DNA from: Vicinamibacterales bacterium
Lineage (GTDB): Bacteria > Acidobacteriota > Vicinamibacteria > Vicinamibacterales > UBA8438
NCBI GenBank assembly: GCA_958296065.1
Contig: CATQHX010000058.1
Span: 1 to 59,976, forward strand
Length of the DNA stretch: 59,976 nt
Direction: 5' to 3'
This document shows positions 41,878 through 50,428 of the stretch, in pieces (the first letter of the stretch is position 1; the number at the start of each line of letters is the position of its first letter). The notes below the pieces were generated by a model. The model was not told the DNA's origin, did not search any database, and was given only the letters and a program-made list of their open reading frames with translations. A program made the position numbers and the translations under genes.

Positions 41878-42879
41878 ATGACGAGCCATCGCTGCATAGC
41901 CGCACTCGCCGCCCTGCTGGCCGTCGTGCTGGCCGCGCCGGCCCCGGCGGCCGCCCAGTCCGACGCCCCGACCATGCCGCTGCGGACCCCGGACGGCCAG
42001 CCGGACATCTCCGGCATCTTCACGTTCCGCACGCTGACGCCGCTGGAGCGGCCGGCGGCTCTTGCCGACCGGGACACGCTGTCGGCCGAGGAGGCCGCCG
42101 CCTTCGAGGCATCGGAGCGGGTACGCCTGAACCGTGACCTGTTCGACCCGATCACGGGAGCCCCGAGCGCCGGCTACCAGCCCCGCGCCGAGGGCGGGGT
42201 GCTCTCCTACAACGAGTTCTGGTACGAGCGGGGCATCGAGCTGACGAGCGACAAGCGGACATCGCTGGTGGTCGATCCGCCGAACGGCCGGATCCCGTAC
42301 ACCGACGAGTACCGCGAGGCCCGGGCGATCAACCGCTTGAACATGCGCAACGGCTTCGGCGACCACTACACGGACCGCACCCTGGGCGACCGCTGCCTGA
42401 TGGGCTCCAACTCGGGGCCCCCGATGCGGCCGGGGTCGTACAACAACAATGTCCACATCTTCCAGACGCCGGGCTACGTGGCGCTGCTCAACGAGCACAT
42501 CCACAACGTCCGCATCATCCCGATCGACAAGCCGCACGGGAACATCCGGCAGTGGGTGGGCGACTCGCGCGGCCGCTGGGAGGGCGAGACGCTGGTCGTC
42601 GAGACGAAGAACTACGCCCGCGAGACCAACTTCGCCGGCTCGTCGCGGGACAGCTACCTGGTCGAGCGGTTCACGCGCATCGATCCCGACACGGTGATGT
42701 ACGAGTTCACCTTCGAGGATCCGAACAACCTGACGCGGCCCTTCAGCGTCGCCATTCCGTTCCGGCGCACCGACGGCGTGCTCTACGAGTACGCCTGCCA
42801 CGAGGGCAACTACGGCCTGACCGGCATCCTCGGCGGCGCGCGGCGCCAGAACACGCAGAAGGTGACGTCGCTCAAGTAG
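41878..42879 (+). CDS. Secreted protein of an acidobacterial family (paralog B)
   Basis: A 333-residue exported protein; ATG after AAAAAGGGAG with a signal peptide ending A-A-A-Q-S. It shares with the gene at 38367 the motifs P-D-I-S-G-I-F, T-P-L-E-R-P, V-D-P-P-N-G-R-I-P-Y, R-Q-W-V-G-D-S-R-G-R-W-E-G-E-T-L-V-V-E-T-K, Y-E-F-T-F-E-D-P-N and C-H-E-G-N. It is longer in the middle, with N-E-F-W-Y-E-R-G and a run of asparagines. Function unassigned. It ends before a strong terminator, so this cluster may be one unit from 38367. Confidence 0.78.
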   Translation: MTSHRCIAALAALLAVVLAAPAPAAAQSDAPTMPLRTPDGQPDISGIFTFRTLTPLERPAALADRDTLSAEEAAAFEASERVRLNRDLFDPITGAPSAGYQPRAEGGVLSYNEFWYERGIELTSDKRTSLVVDPPNGRIPYTDEYREARAINRLNMRNGFGDHYTDRTLGDRCLMGSNSGPPMRPGSYNNNVHIFQTPGYVALLNEHIHNVRIIPIDKPHGNIRQWVGDSRGRWEGETLVVETKNYARETNFAGSSRDSYLVERFTRIDPDTVMYEFTFEDPNNLTRPFSVAIPFRRTDGVLYEYACHEGNYGLTGILGGARRQNTQKVTSLK

Positions 42880-42907
42880 AGGCCGTCTGCTCGCGTCGAC
42901 TTCAGAT

Positions 42908-42941
42908 GGCCGGGGGCCGAACACCCCGGCCGTTTCCGTTT
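42908..42941 (+). terminator. Rho-independent terminator after paralog B
   Basis: ggccgggg and ccccggcc form a perfect 8-bp stem with an 8-base loop, followed by gtttccgttt, 28 bases after the stop codon. Confidence 0.8.
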
Positions 42942-43101
42942 GCGACCAATACGGCCCCGGCGCCGCGCCGGGTCGCGCCGAGCCGTCCAGGCCGGAGCCT
43001 GCGTTCGGATCTCACCGGCAGCCAGGAGCGGCGCCGCGCAAACCGCCGGGCGGAGTCGGGTACTGGACGATTCGATCGCGGAACGGCCCGAAGCCCCCGG
43101 C

Positions 43102-45018
43102 ATGACCACTCTCGACTTCCTGATCGTCGCCGCGTTCATCGCCTACGCCGTCGGGTCGGGACTCCGGAATCGGCGGACGGCGTCGCGCAATCTCGACGAG
43201 TACTTCCTCGCCAACCGCAGTCTCCCGGGCTGGCAGGCCGGGCTCAGCATGGCCGCGACGCAGTTCGCGGCGGACACCCCGCTGCTGGTCACCGGCCTCA
43301 TCGCCACGGCAGGCATCTTCGCGCTCTGGCAGCTCTGGATCTACGCGCTCGCGTTTCTGCTGATGGGCTTCGTGCTCGCCCCGGGCTGGCGCCGGGCCGG
43401 GGTGCTGACCGACGCCGAGCTGACGGAGGTGCGCTACGGCCGGCGGCCGGCGACCGTGCTGCGCGGCATCAAGGCGGTCTACTTCGGCACGATCTTCAAC
43501 TGCACGGTGCTGGCGTTCGTCTTCTTCGCCGCCGCGAAGATCGCCGAGCCGTTCCTGCTGTGGCACGTGTGGCTGCCCGACGGCCTCTTTCTGCCGGTAG
43601 TCGACCTCGTCGAGTGGATCGGCGTCCCGCTGACCATCGGGCCGCCCGACGATCCCGCGGTATGGACGCACACCGCCAGCAACCTGATCTCCATCCTCCT
43701 CATCCTGGCCGTCGCCACGTTCTATTCGACCACCGGCGGCCTGCGCAGCGTGGTCGCCACCGACGTCCTGCAGCTCGCGGTCATGCTGCTGGGCACGGCG
43801 GCGTTCGCGGCCGTGGTGGTGACCGAAGTGGGCGGGCTCGGCGCCGTCACAGAGCGGCTCCACGGCCTTTTCGCCGAGGGCGGACCCGGCGGAATCCAGC
43901 CCGAGCAGATACTCGCGTTCACCCCGGACCGGGCGCGCGACGCCTCGGCGGCGGTGTTGCTCCTGTTCGGACTGCAGTGGCTCATCCAGATCAACGCGGA
44001 CGGCACCGGCTACCTGGCCCAGCGCTCCATGGCGTGCCGCAGCGACAGCGACGCGAAGACCGCCGCCGTCGTCTTCACGTTCACGCAGGTGCTGCTGCGC
44101 AGCCTGCTGTGGATCCCCCTCGGGCTCGGCCTTCTCGTGCTCTTCCCACCCGATCCCGGCCTGACTCCGGCATCGGGAATGCTGCAGGCCGATCGCGAGG
44201 CGACCTACGTGCGGGGCATGGCGGAGCTGCTCCCGGCCGGTGTCATGGGGCTGATGGTCACCGGCATGCTCGCGGCGCTGGCCTCCACCGTCGACACGCA
44301 CCTCAATTGGGGGGCGTCGTACTGGACCAACGATATCTACAAGCGGTTCGTCTGCCAGCTCTGGCTCGGCCGGGAGCCGAGCGGCCGGTCTCTGGTATGG
44401 GTGGCGCGGGGCTCGAACGTGCTGCTGGTGGGGATCGCACTGGCGATCATGACGCAGCTCACGTCGATCAACGCCGCCTGGCAGACCAGCCTGCTGCTCG
44501 GGGCGGGCATGGGCGTGGTGCTCATCCTGCGCTGGCTGTGGTGGCGGATGAACGCCTGGGCGGAGATCGCGGCGGTGCTGACATCACTGCTCGCCGCCCC
44601 TCTGCTGATGGTCTACCTAGGGGACGATCAGCACGCCCTCCGTCTGCTGCTCGTGGCGGCATTCGCGACGGCGGCGGCGTTGGCGGCCATTCGAGTCGCC
44701 GGCCCGGAGGACCGGGCCCGGCTCGTTGCGTTCTACCGCAAGGTGCTTCCCGTTGGATTCTGGGGGCCGATTGCGCGGGAATCCGGCGCGGCGGCGGATG
44801 ACGGACCCCGGCGCCTCGGACGGGCGCTGGCCGCGACCGGCAGTTGCGCGCTGTCGGTCTTCTGTCTGCTCGTGGGCATCGGCTCCTGGCTCGCAGACAG
44901 TCCGGCCCCGAACTGGTTTCCCTTCGACGCGGCCTGGCGCAGCGGGCTGATCCTGGCCGGTGGCGCGCTCGTACCGTTCTGGTACCGCCTGGGGTACGGA
45001 AGGGATACCGTCGCATGA
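43102..45018 (+). CDS. Sodium/solute symporter (SSS) family transporter
   Basis: A 638-residue membrane protein with about fourteen hydrophobic segments. The LeuT-like SSS fold is shown by the N-terminal R-N-L-D-E-Y-F-L-A-N-R-S-L-P-G-W, then A-A-T-Q-F-A-A-D-T-P and F-Y-S-T-T-G-G-L-R-S-V-V-A-T-D, and M-A-A... type helices with A-S-T-V-D-T-H-L-N-W-G-A-S-Y-W-T-N-D-I. A Na+ coupled uptake of a sugar, carboxylate or amino acid is likely; the substrate is not evident. The ATG at 43102 begins directly before the first helix. Confidence 0.88.
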   Translation: MTTLDFLIVAAFIAYAVGSGLRNRRTASRNLDEYFLANRSLPGWQAGLSMAATQFAADTPLLVTGLIATAGIFALWQLWIYALAFLLMGFVLAPGWRRAGVLTDAELTEVRYGRRPATVLRGIKAVYFGTIFNCTVLAFVFFAAAKIAEPFLLWHVWLPDGLFLPVVDLVEWIGVPLTIGPPDDPAVWTHTASNLISILLILAVATFYSTTGGLRSVVATDVLQLAVMLLGTAAFAAVVVTEVGGLGAVTERLHGLFAEGGPGGIQPEQILAFTPDRARDASAAVLLLFGLQWLIQINADGTGYLAQRSMACRSDSDAKTAAVVFTFTQVLLRSLLWIPLGLGLLVLFPPDPGLTPASGMLQADREATYVRGMAELLPAGVMGLMVTGMLAALASTVDTHLNWGASYWTNDIYKRFVCQLWLGREPSGRSLVWVARGSNVLLVGIALAIMTQLTSINAAWQTSLLLGAGMGVVLILRWLWWRMNAWAEIAAVLTSLLAAPLLMVYLGDDQHALRLLLVAAFATAAALAAIRVAGPEDRARLVAFYRKVLPVGFWGPIARESGAAADDGPRRLGRALAATGSCALSVFCLLVGIGSWLADSPAPNWFPFDAAWRSGLILAGGALVPFWYRLGYGRDTVA

Positions 45019-45321
45019 TTCACCGCTCAATGGCAGTTGGACATGGGCGCGACCGGGTCATAGTGAAGGCAAGAATCAACAAGGAGCGCCCTGGTGGGCA
45101 AACGCAAGCCGACCTGCAACATGGAAACGCGCGTCGCAAACGGTCACTGACCCGGGCCGCGCCGAACAAGACGGATGTACGGCTCGAGCCGGAGGCAGCG
45201 GAGGGCGCAGTATGATCTCAAGTGGCCCTCGGCGCCAACGCCCCTCTCAGGCACGGCTCGGCGCGGTAGGAATGATCGCCGATCGTCGCCCCGGGGCCGA
45301 CGAGACCGCAACGGAGGCAGA
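45019..45321. other. Intergenic region without a supported gene
   Basis: This 303-base stretch separates the SSS transporter from the sirtuin gene. It has a ribosome-site-like aaggag followed by a GTG opening an 18-codon frame (M-G-K-R-K-P-T-C-N-M), too short to call. No terminator, repeat or RNA gene is recognised. Confidence 0.6.
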
Positions 45322-46080
45322 ATGCCCCAGAACACAACGGTCGAGTCCGCCCGCAAGCTGGTTGCAGAGGCGTCGCGGACCGTCGGCTTCACCGGCGCCG
45401 GCATCTCCACCGAGTCGGGCGTCCCGGACTTCCGCAGTCCGAACGGGGTGTGGGCGCAGAACCGCATCGTCGACTTCCAGGAGTTCGTCTCCAGCGAGGC
45501 GGGGCGCATCGAGTATTGGCGGCAGAAGGCCGCCGCCTGGCCCGCCATGCGCGACGCACAGCCGAACGCCGGGCACTACGCCTTCGTGGAACTCCACAAG
45601 CAGGGACGGCTCGACACGCTGATCACGCAGAACATCGAGCGCCTGCACCAGCGGTCGGGATTGCCCGCCGACAAGGTGCTGGAGCTGCACGGCACCACGA
45701 CCGAGGCGGCCTGCCTGGCCTGCGGCGACCGGATCACGTCGGACGAGGCGTGCCGGCGCATCGAGGGCGGCGAGAAGGCGCCGCGCTGCCGGGAGTGCGG
45801 CGGGTTCCTCAAACCGGCCACGATCTCGTTCGGGCAGGCGATGCCGCACGACGTCATGGTACGGGCGCAGGGAGCGGCCGAGACCTGCGACCTGATGATT
45901 GCGGTCGGCTCCTCCCTGGTGGTCGAGCCGGCCGCGTCCATCCCGCGGGTGGCCCGGCAGGCCGGCGCGCGCCTGATCATCGTCAACCGCGACCCGACCC
46001 CGCTCGACGGCATCGCCGACGCGGTGGTCCAAGGCGAAATCGGGGCCGTGCTGCCCGAGCTGGTGCGCCGGGACGGTTGA
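45322..46080 (+). CDS. Sirtuin NAD+-dependent protein deacylase
   Basis: A 252-residue protein; ATG with GGAGG five bases upstream. Sirtuin motifs: G-A-G-I-S at 26-30, P-D-F-R at 35-38, T-Q-N-I-E at 102-106 (usually T-Q-N-I-D), the catalytic H123 in E-L-H-G, zinc cysteines C131/C134 and C156/C159, and V-G-S-S-L-V-V-E-P-A. It removes acyl groups from lysines using NAD+. Aspartate to glutamate in T-Q-N-I-D is conservative. It precedes the Fpg gene by 58 bases on the same strand. Confidence 0.92.
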   Translation: MPQNTTVESARKLVAEASRTVGFTGAGISTESGVPDFRSPNGVWAQNRIVDFQEFVSSEAGRIEYWRQKAAAWPAMRDAQPNAGHYAFVELHKQGRLDTLITQNIERLHQRSGLPADKVLELHGTTTEAACLACGDRITSDEACRRIEGGEKAPRCRECGGFLKPATISFGQAMPHDVMVRAQGAAETCDLMIAVGSSLVVEPAASIPRVARQAGARLIIVNRDPTPLDGIADAVVQGEIGAVLPELVRRDG

Positions 46081-46138
46081 CGCCGGGAACGCCCCACGAG
46101 CCGCCGCAAGCCACCGATCCGCCGCCACCGAAGACGCC

Positions 46139-46945
46139 ATGCCCGAGCTGCCCGAGGTCGAGACAGTGCGGCGCACGCTGGCCCCCGTCGTCGAGGGGCG
46201 GATCGTCGCGGAGGCTTCCTTCGCCTGGCCGCGAACCTGTGCCGGCGACCCGCGCGCGACGGAGGAAGCCCTGAGGGGCCAGCGCATCGAGCGGCTCGAA
46301 CGCTACGGGAAGTACCTGCTGTTCCGACTGCGCCGGCGTGGTCGCGAGTCGCTGCTGGTCGTTCACCTGCGGATGACCGGCAACCTGATCGTGAACGGCG
46401 CCCCCGGCGAATTCACGCGCGCCAGCATGTCGCTGGACGACGGCACCGCGGTGGTGTTTCAGGACGTCCGCAAGTTCGGGCGCTGGCAGTGGTCCGAACG
46501 GCTGCCGGCCCGTCTGGCGGCGCTGGGTCCGGAGCCGTTGGAGATTGGCCGCGACGAGTTCGTCGCCAGGCTGCGGTCTCGCAGAGCGCGGCTCAAGGCG
46601 CTGCTGCTCGACCAGGAGTTCCTGCGCGGTCTGGGCAACATCTACGCCGACGAAGCACTGTTCCGCGCCCGCCTGCATCCGCTCCGGACCGCCATGGGCG
46701 TCGGGCCGCGCAAGGCGCGCGACTTGCACGCGGCCATCCGCGCCGTGCTGCGGCACGCCATCGAGGCCGGGGGCACCAGCATCCGGGACTACCGCGACAG
46801 CCGAGGCGCGCAGGGCGACTTCCTGCGGCAGATCCGGATCTACGGCCGGGGCGGCGAGCCGTGCGTGACCTGCGGGGCACGGGTGCGCCGCGAGCTCGTG
46901 GCGCAGCGGAGCACGCACTACTGCCCGCGTTGCCAGCGGCAGTGA
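46139..46945 (+). CDS. mutM: Formamidopyrimidine-DNA glycosylase
   Basis: A 268-residue DNA repair enzyme beginning P-E-L-P-E-V-E, with the catalytic proline 2 and glutamate 3. K-Y-L-L-F carries the lysine expected in the beta-strand, F-Q-D-V-R-K-F-G-R binds DNA, and L-L-D-Q-x-F-L-R-G-L-G-N-I-Y-A-D-E-A-L is the helix-two-turn-helix. The zinc finger is C-V-T-C and Y-C-P-R-C near the end. It removes oxidised guanine and cuts the strand by beta,delta-elimination. An Nei-type relative cannot be fully excluded, but the motifs favour Fpg. Confidence 0.9.
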   Translation: MPELPEVETVRRTLAPVVEGRIVAEASFAWPRTCAGDPRATEEALRGQRIERLERYGKYLLFRLRRRGRESLLVVHLRMTGNLIVNGAPGEFTRASMSLDDGTAVVFQDVRKFGRWQWSERLPARLAALGPEPLEIGRDEFVARLRSRRARLKALLLDQEFLRGLGNIYADEALFRARLHPLRTAMGVGPRKARDLHAAIRAVLRHAIEAGGTSIRDYRDSRGAQGDFLRQIRIYGRGGEPCVTCGARVRRELVAQRSTHYCPRCQRQ

Positions 46946-47067
46946 CGAGAGTCCGCACGTCAGCACCAGACTTCTCGTGCGTGTGTGGCGGTCAAGACGG
47001 AGCCCCGGCAAGTTACAGTTCCGGCGGGCGGACCGCAGTGACCGTTTCCGTGCTCCAGTCATCCACT

Positions 47068-48360
47068 ATGCTGGCAGGTAATGCAGTGGACGCTGACAGG
47101 GCGCGGAGACAGCCTACCTTGACGAGCTACGGAGATCTGGCACAGCGCATCCGTCTGGGTGAAGACTCGGCACTGGAACTCAGGCAGGTTTCGGTGGCGG
47201 GCGCGCGCGTGACCGCGCCGCGCCGGAACGACGTCGCCGACGAACTGGGAGCGTTCGCCAACGGACGAGGCGGCGAGCTGGTGCTCGGCGTGGACGACAC
47301 GACGCGGAACGTCACGGGAATCCCGCTCGACGCGCTGGACGTCGTGGAGACCTGGGTCCGCGAGATCTGCAATGACACGCTGAAGCCACCGCTGGACGCC
47401 ACGATTCGAAAGATCGAGTTGCCCGACACGGCCGGTGACCTGGTGCCCGTCCTCTTCGTGGCGGTCGAGCGCAGCCTGTTCGTGCACAAGAGCCCCGGCG
47501 GCTATTTCCGCCGACTCGGCAGCTCGAAACGGGAGCTGGCGCCCGACTTGTTGGCTCGCCTGTTCCAGGAACGCAGCCAGAGCCGGATGATCCGGTTCGA
47601 CGAATCCGCCGTGCCGGGTACCGGACCGAGCGATCTGGACTATGGGTTGACGCGGCGGTTCCTGCGGGAAGACACGACCGGGGAGGAGGACGCCTCCGAG
47701 ACGGCGGCGCGCAAGCTGCGTCTCGTCGCGGACGTCGATGGCACGGCGCGGCTCACCCTCGCCGGCGTCCTGCTCTGCACGCGCGAGCCGCAGCGCTGGC
47801 TGCCCCACGCGTACGTGCAGGCGGTCAGCTACGCCGGTGAACGTACCGACGTCGAGTACCAGACCGACGCGCGCGACATCGGCGGGCCGCTCGACGAACA
47901 GGTCGCCGAGGCCTTGCACTTCGTTCGCAGGAACATGCTGGTCCGCGCCACCAAGGCGACCGCCCGGATGGAGCGGCCGCAGTTCAGCGACCGGGCGGTC
48001 TTCGAGGCGCTGGTCAATGCCGTGGCGCATCGCGACTATTCGATCGCGGGCGCGAGGACACGCCTGCACCTGTTCGGGGATCGCCTGGAGCTCTACGTTC
48101 CCGGGGCGCTGGCGAATACGCTGACGCCGGACAGCTTGCACTTGCGTCAGGCCAGCCGCAACGAGCTGATCGTGTCGTTGCTGTCCCGTTGCCCCGCCCC
48201 GACCGGCCTCGCCCGAGCCCACATGATGGACCGGCGAGGTGACGGGGTGCCGATTATCCGCCGGGAAAGCCGCGAACTGTCAGGACGCCTGCCCGAGTAC
48301 ACCCTGATCGACGACAGCGAGCTCCGTCTCGTCATTCGAGCGGCGACTGGGGACGGTTGA
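47068..48360 (+). CDS. AlbA_2 (Schlafen-like) protein with GHKL-type ATP-binding domain
   Basis: A 430-residue cytoplasmic protein. Residues about 25-155 form an AlbA_2/Schlafen-type domain: L-R-Q-V-S-V-A-G, V-A-D-E-L-G-A-F-A-N-G-R-G-G-E-L-V-L-G-V-D-D, and F-V-H-K-S-P-G-G-Y-F-R-R-L-G-S-S-K-R-E-L. Residues about 290-400 are HATPase_c_4-like: F-E-A-L-V-N-A-V-A-H-R-D-Y-S-I, L-F-G-D-R-L-E-L-Y-V-P-G, and D-R-R-G-D-G-V-P. AlbA_2 domains bind nucleic acids, and the family includes defence-linked proteins. A GTG at 47086 is an alternative start. It is followed after four bases by the putative dual-OB gene, suggesting an operon. Confidence 0.82.
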   Translation: MLAGNAVDADRARRQPTLTSYGDLAQRIRLGEDSALELRQVSVAGARVTAPRRNDVADELGAFANGRGGELVLGVDDTTRNVTGIPLDALDVVETWVREICNDTLKPPLDATIRKIELPDTAGDLVPVLFVAVERSLFVHKSPGGYFRRLGSSKRELAPDLLARLFQERSQSRMIRFDESAVPGTGPSDLDYGLTRRFLREDTTGEEDASETAARKLRLVADVDGTARLTLAGVLLCTREPQRWLPHAYVQAVSYAGERTDVEYQTDARDIGGPLDEQVAEALHFVRRNMLVRATKATARMERPQFSDRAVFEALVNAVAHRDYSIAGARTRLHLFGDRLELYVPGALANTLTPDSLHLRQASRNELIVSLLSRCPAPTGLARAHMMDRRGDGVPIIRRESRELSGRLPEYTLIDDSELRLVIRAATGDG

Positions 48361-48364
48361 AGCG

Positions 48365-49063
48365 GTGTCGCACACGACAACCATGTCGACCACGAAGCGT
48401 TTGGTCTGCCTCGCGAACTCCCGCACGCTCCATGGTCGATGGGTTGCCGGCCGAGAGTGGAACGGCACGGAAGCCGGCGGCTGGATTCGGCCCGTCAGCA
48501 CCCGCGACGGCGGGGAGGTGTCGGAGTACGAGCGCCAGTACGAGGACGGCAGCGATCCGCAGGTTCTCGACGTGATCGACGTTCCGGTTCTGGAATCACA
48601 GCCGAAGGACTATCAGACGGAGAACTGGCTGCTCGATCCGAAGTGCTATTGGGAGAAAGCGGGCCGCCTGTCGACGTCCGACCTGGCTGCGTTGACGGAT
48701 CCAGTCGCCCCGCTGTGGATCGACGGCCACCGCACCTACAACGGCCTGAACGACAAGATCCCACTGGCAGTGGCCGGTTCGGTGACCGGTTCCCTACGGC
48801 TGCTCCGCGTCGACCGGTTGCGGCTCATCGTGTCCCGTCCCGGTGAGGCCTTCGGCAACGACAAGCGGCGGGTGCAGGGCCGGTTCTGGCACGCAGGCCG
48901 CGAGTACGCGCTGTGGGTTACCGATCCCGGCTGGGAGCGAAGCTATCTCGCGAAGCTGAACGGCACCTACGACGTCGGCGGGTGTTACCTGACAGTCAGC
49001 CTGGGCGAACCGTACGGGGACGCGTGCTACAAGCTGATCGCCGCCGTCATCCCAGCCACCTGA
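48365..49063 (+). CDS. Putative dual-OB-domain protein in a DUF488 operon
   Basis: A 232-residue protein starting at GTG, or more likely ATG 48383 (M-S-T-T-K-R-L-V-C-L-A-N-S-R). The opening K-R-L-V-C-L-A-N-S-R, G-R-C/W-V-A-G-R-E and W-I-R-P-V-S pattern is that of proteins described as having two OB folds, which often neighbour DUF488 genes. Here two DUF488 genes follow after nine bases. It contains V-T-D-P-x-W-E near the end and C-Y-L-T-V-S-L-G-E-P. Function is not established; nucleic-acid or modified-base recognition has been suggested for such domains. No signal peptide is present. Confidence 0.65.
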   Translation: MSHTTTMSTTKRLVCLANSRTLHGRWVAGREWNGTEAGGWIRPVSTRDGGEVSEYERQYEDGSDPQVLDVIDVPVLESQPKDYQTENWLLDPKCYWEKAGRLSTSDLAALTDPVAPLWIDGHRTYNGLNDKIPLAVAGSVTGSLRLLRVDRLRLIVSRPGEAFGNDKRRVQGRFWHAGREYALWVTDPGWERSYLAKLNGTYDVGGCYLTVSLGEPYGDACYKLIAAVIPAT

Positions 49064-49072
49064 CGAGAGACC

Positions 49073-49732
49073 ATGCCTGCCAGCGACGGCACCGTACTGA
49101 CTATAGGTCACTCCACGCACTCCATGGATGCATTCATCGAACTGCTGCAACGCCACGGCGTGACCGCGGTAGCAGATGTCCGCGCCGCACCCTACAGCCG
49201 CTTCAACCCGCAGTTCAACCGTGAGTCGTTGGCGGGTAGTCTCGTCGCGCGCGGGATAACCTACGTTTTTCTGGGATCGGAGCTGGGCGGCCGCTCCGAC
49301 GATCCGTCCTGCTATGAGAACGGCCGCATCAGCTACGCGCGACTCGGCGGGACACCCTCGTTCCAGAACGGACTCGACCGCGTGGCGCAGGGCGCGACCA
49401 GCCAGCGCATCGCGCTGATGTGCGCCGAAAAGGAGCCGCTGGAGTGCCACCGCGGCCTGCTCGTAGCCCCGGCACTCGAGGCGCGGGGCGTTTCAGTTGC
49501 CCATGTGCGGCCCGAGGGCGGGCTGGAGCCTCACGCCGACGCCATGCGCCGACTCATTGCCCTGCACGGCATGGGGGACGCGATCGAGGAACAGCGGTTG
49601 TTCCCCCGCTCTCACGCCGAACGGGTCGCCGAGGCCATGAACCGACAGGCCCATCGATTCGCGCACCGGAAAGAGGCACCGACTGACGATTCCAAGCCAC
49701 CGCGCCGCCGCAACCGCGAGTTGCAGACATGA
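49073..49732 (+). CDS. DUF488 domain protein, long form
   Basis: A 219-residue protein. The DUF488 core starts L-T-I-G-H-S-T-H-S-M-D-A-F and continues with V-A-D-V-R-A-A-P-Y-S-R-F-N-P-Q-F and C-A-E-K-E-P-L-E-C-H-R, where two cysteines and a histidine are the invariant putative active or metal site. The last 50 residues are basic (P-P-R-R-R-N-R). Function of DUF488 is unknown; the family is frequent in conflict-system neighbourhoods. Its ATGA end overlaps the next DUF488 gene. Confidence 0.88.
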   Translation: MPASDGTVLTIGHSTHSMDAFIELLQRHGVTAVADVRAAPYSRFNPQFNRESLAGSLVARGITYVFLGSELGGRSDDPSCYENGRISYARLGGTPSFQNGLDRVAQGATSQRIALMCAEKEPLECHRGLLVAPALEARGVSVAHVRPEGGLEPHADAMRRLIALHGMGDAIEEQRLFPRSHAERVAEAMNRQAHRFAHRKEAPTDDSKPPRRRNRELQT

Positions 49733-50166
49733 AGATCTTCACCATCGGCTTCACGAAGAAGTCCGCGAACCGGTTCTTCGAGCTTCTGCGGACATCGGGC
49801 GCGCGACGCGTCGTCGACGTGCGGCTCAACAACGTGTCGCAGCTCGCCGGCTTCGCGAAGCGGGACGACCTGGCGTACTTTCTCGCCGAAATATGTAGCA
49901 TGGACTACGTGCACCTGCCGGCGCTGGCGCCCACGAAGCGGATGCTCGAAGACTACAAGAAGAACGGCGGCGACTGGAGCACCTATGAAACCCGGTTCCT
50001 GGACCTGATGCGCGTTCGACGCGTCGAGGACACGGTCGCCAGGGAAGTCGTCGCCGACGGCTGCCTGCTGTGCAGCGAAGACACGCCCGACCATTGTCAT
50101 CGCCGGCTCGTCGCGGAATACCTGGACCGGCACTGGGGCGGAATCCACGTCACGCATCTCGGATAG
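49729..50166 (+). CDS. DUF488 domain protein, short form
   Basis: A 145-residue protein overlapping the preceding gene by ATGA. It has F-T-I-G-F-T-K-K-S, V-V-D-V-R-L-N-N-V-S-Q-L-A-G-F-A-K and C-S-E-D-T-P-D-H-C-H-R. It keeps the C-x(n)-C-H-R signature but differs from its neighbour in the D-V-R segment (L-N-N-V-S-Q-L in place of A-A-P-Y-S-R-F), so the two are divergent subfamilies rather than a recent duplication. Stable pairing suggests a heteromeric complex. Confidence 0.87.
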   Translation: MKIFTIGFTKKSANRFFELLRTSGARRVVDVRLNNVSQLAGFAKRDDLAYFLAEICSMDYVHLPALAPTKRMLEDYKKNGGDWSTYETRFLDLMRVRRVEDTVAREVVADGCLLCSEDTPDHCHRRLVAEYLDRHWGGIHVTHLG

Positions 50167-50180
50167 TGCGAAACCCGTGG

Positions 50181-50230
50181 CGACAACGCCGCGGTGGCAC
50201 TCCAGCGGCTCCCTTTCGGAGCACATCAGT
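50181..50230 (-). pseudogene. Inverted fragment of a third DUF488 gene
   Basis: Read on the minus strand, about 50 bases are nearly identical to 49416-49465 in the long DUF488 gene and encode M-C-S-E-R-E-P-L-E-C-H-R-G against M-C-A-E-K-E-P-L-E-C-H-R-G. It lies in reverse orientation just after the DUF488 pair. The rest of a DUF488 domain is not present. It is a remnant of another copy or of an inverted partial duplication. Confidence 0.7.
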
Positions 50231-50248
50231 CGAGGGTATATTCATTTC

Positions 50249-50428
50249 ATGGCGTCGTCCGTGACCGTCATGACGTCGCAGGAGGCGCTCGACGCGATCC
50301 TGAGCGACAACCTGCCGCGCCAGGGCCGCTGGAGCGACGAGGATTACCTCTGGCTCACGGATCGCACCCGCCCATCGACGTGGCGTCCACGTTCGACGCA
50401 CGCGAATAGCGCCCTCCTCAGTAGCTGA
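50249..50428 (+). pseudogene. Uma2-like protein, truncated N terminus
   Basis: A 59-codon frame opens M-T-S-Q-E-A-L-D-A-I-L and N-L-P-R-Q-G-R-W-S-D-E-D-Y-L-W-L-T-D-R-T, like the start of some Uma2-family putative endonucleases (typically GxWSxEDYLxLxD). The match stops at T-D-R-T and the remainder is unrelated. TATATT seven bases before the ATG could be a -10 box, again without a leader. It is too short for the PD-(D/E)XK domain. Confidence 0.45.

Noticed and set aside
45080..45215. Group II intron-like or transposase-start sequence before the sirtuin gene
   Set aside because: A faint resemblance to a conserved intron segment and a short M-G-K-R-K-P frame were noticed, but there is no reverse transcriptase, domain V hairpin or terminal repeat.
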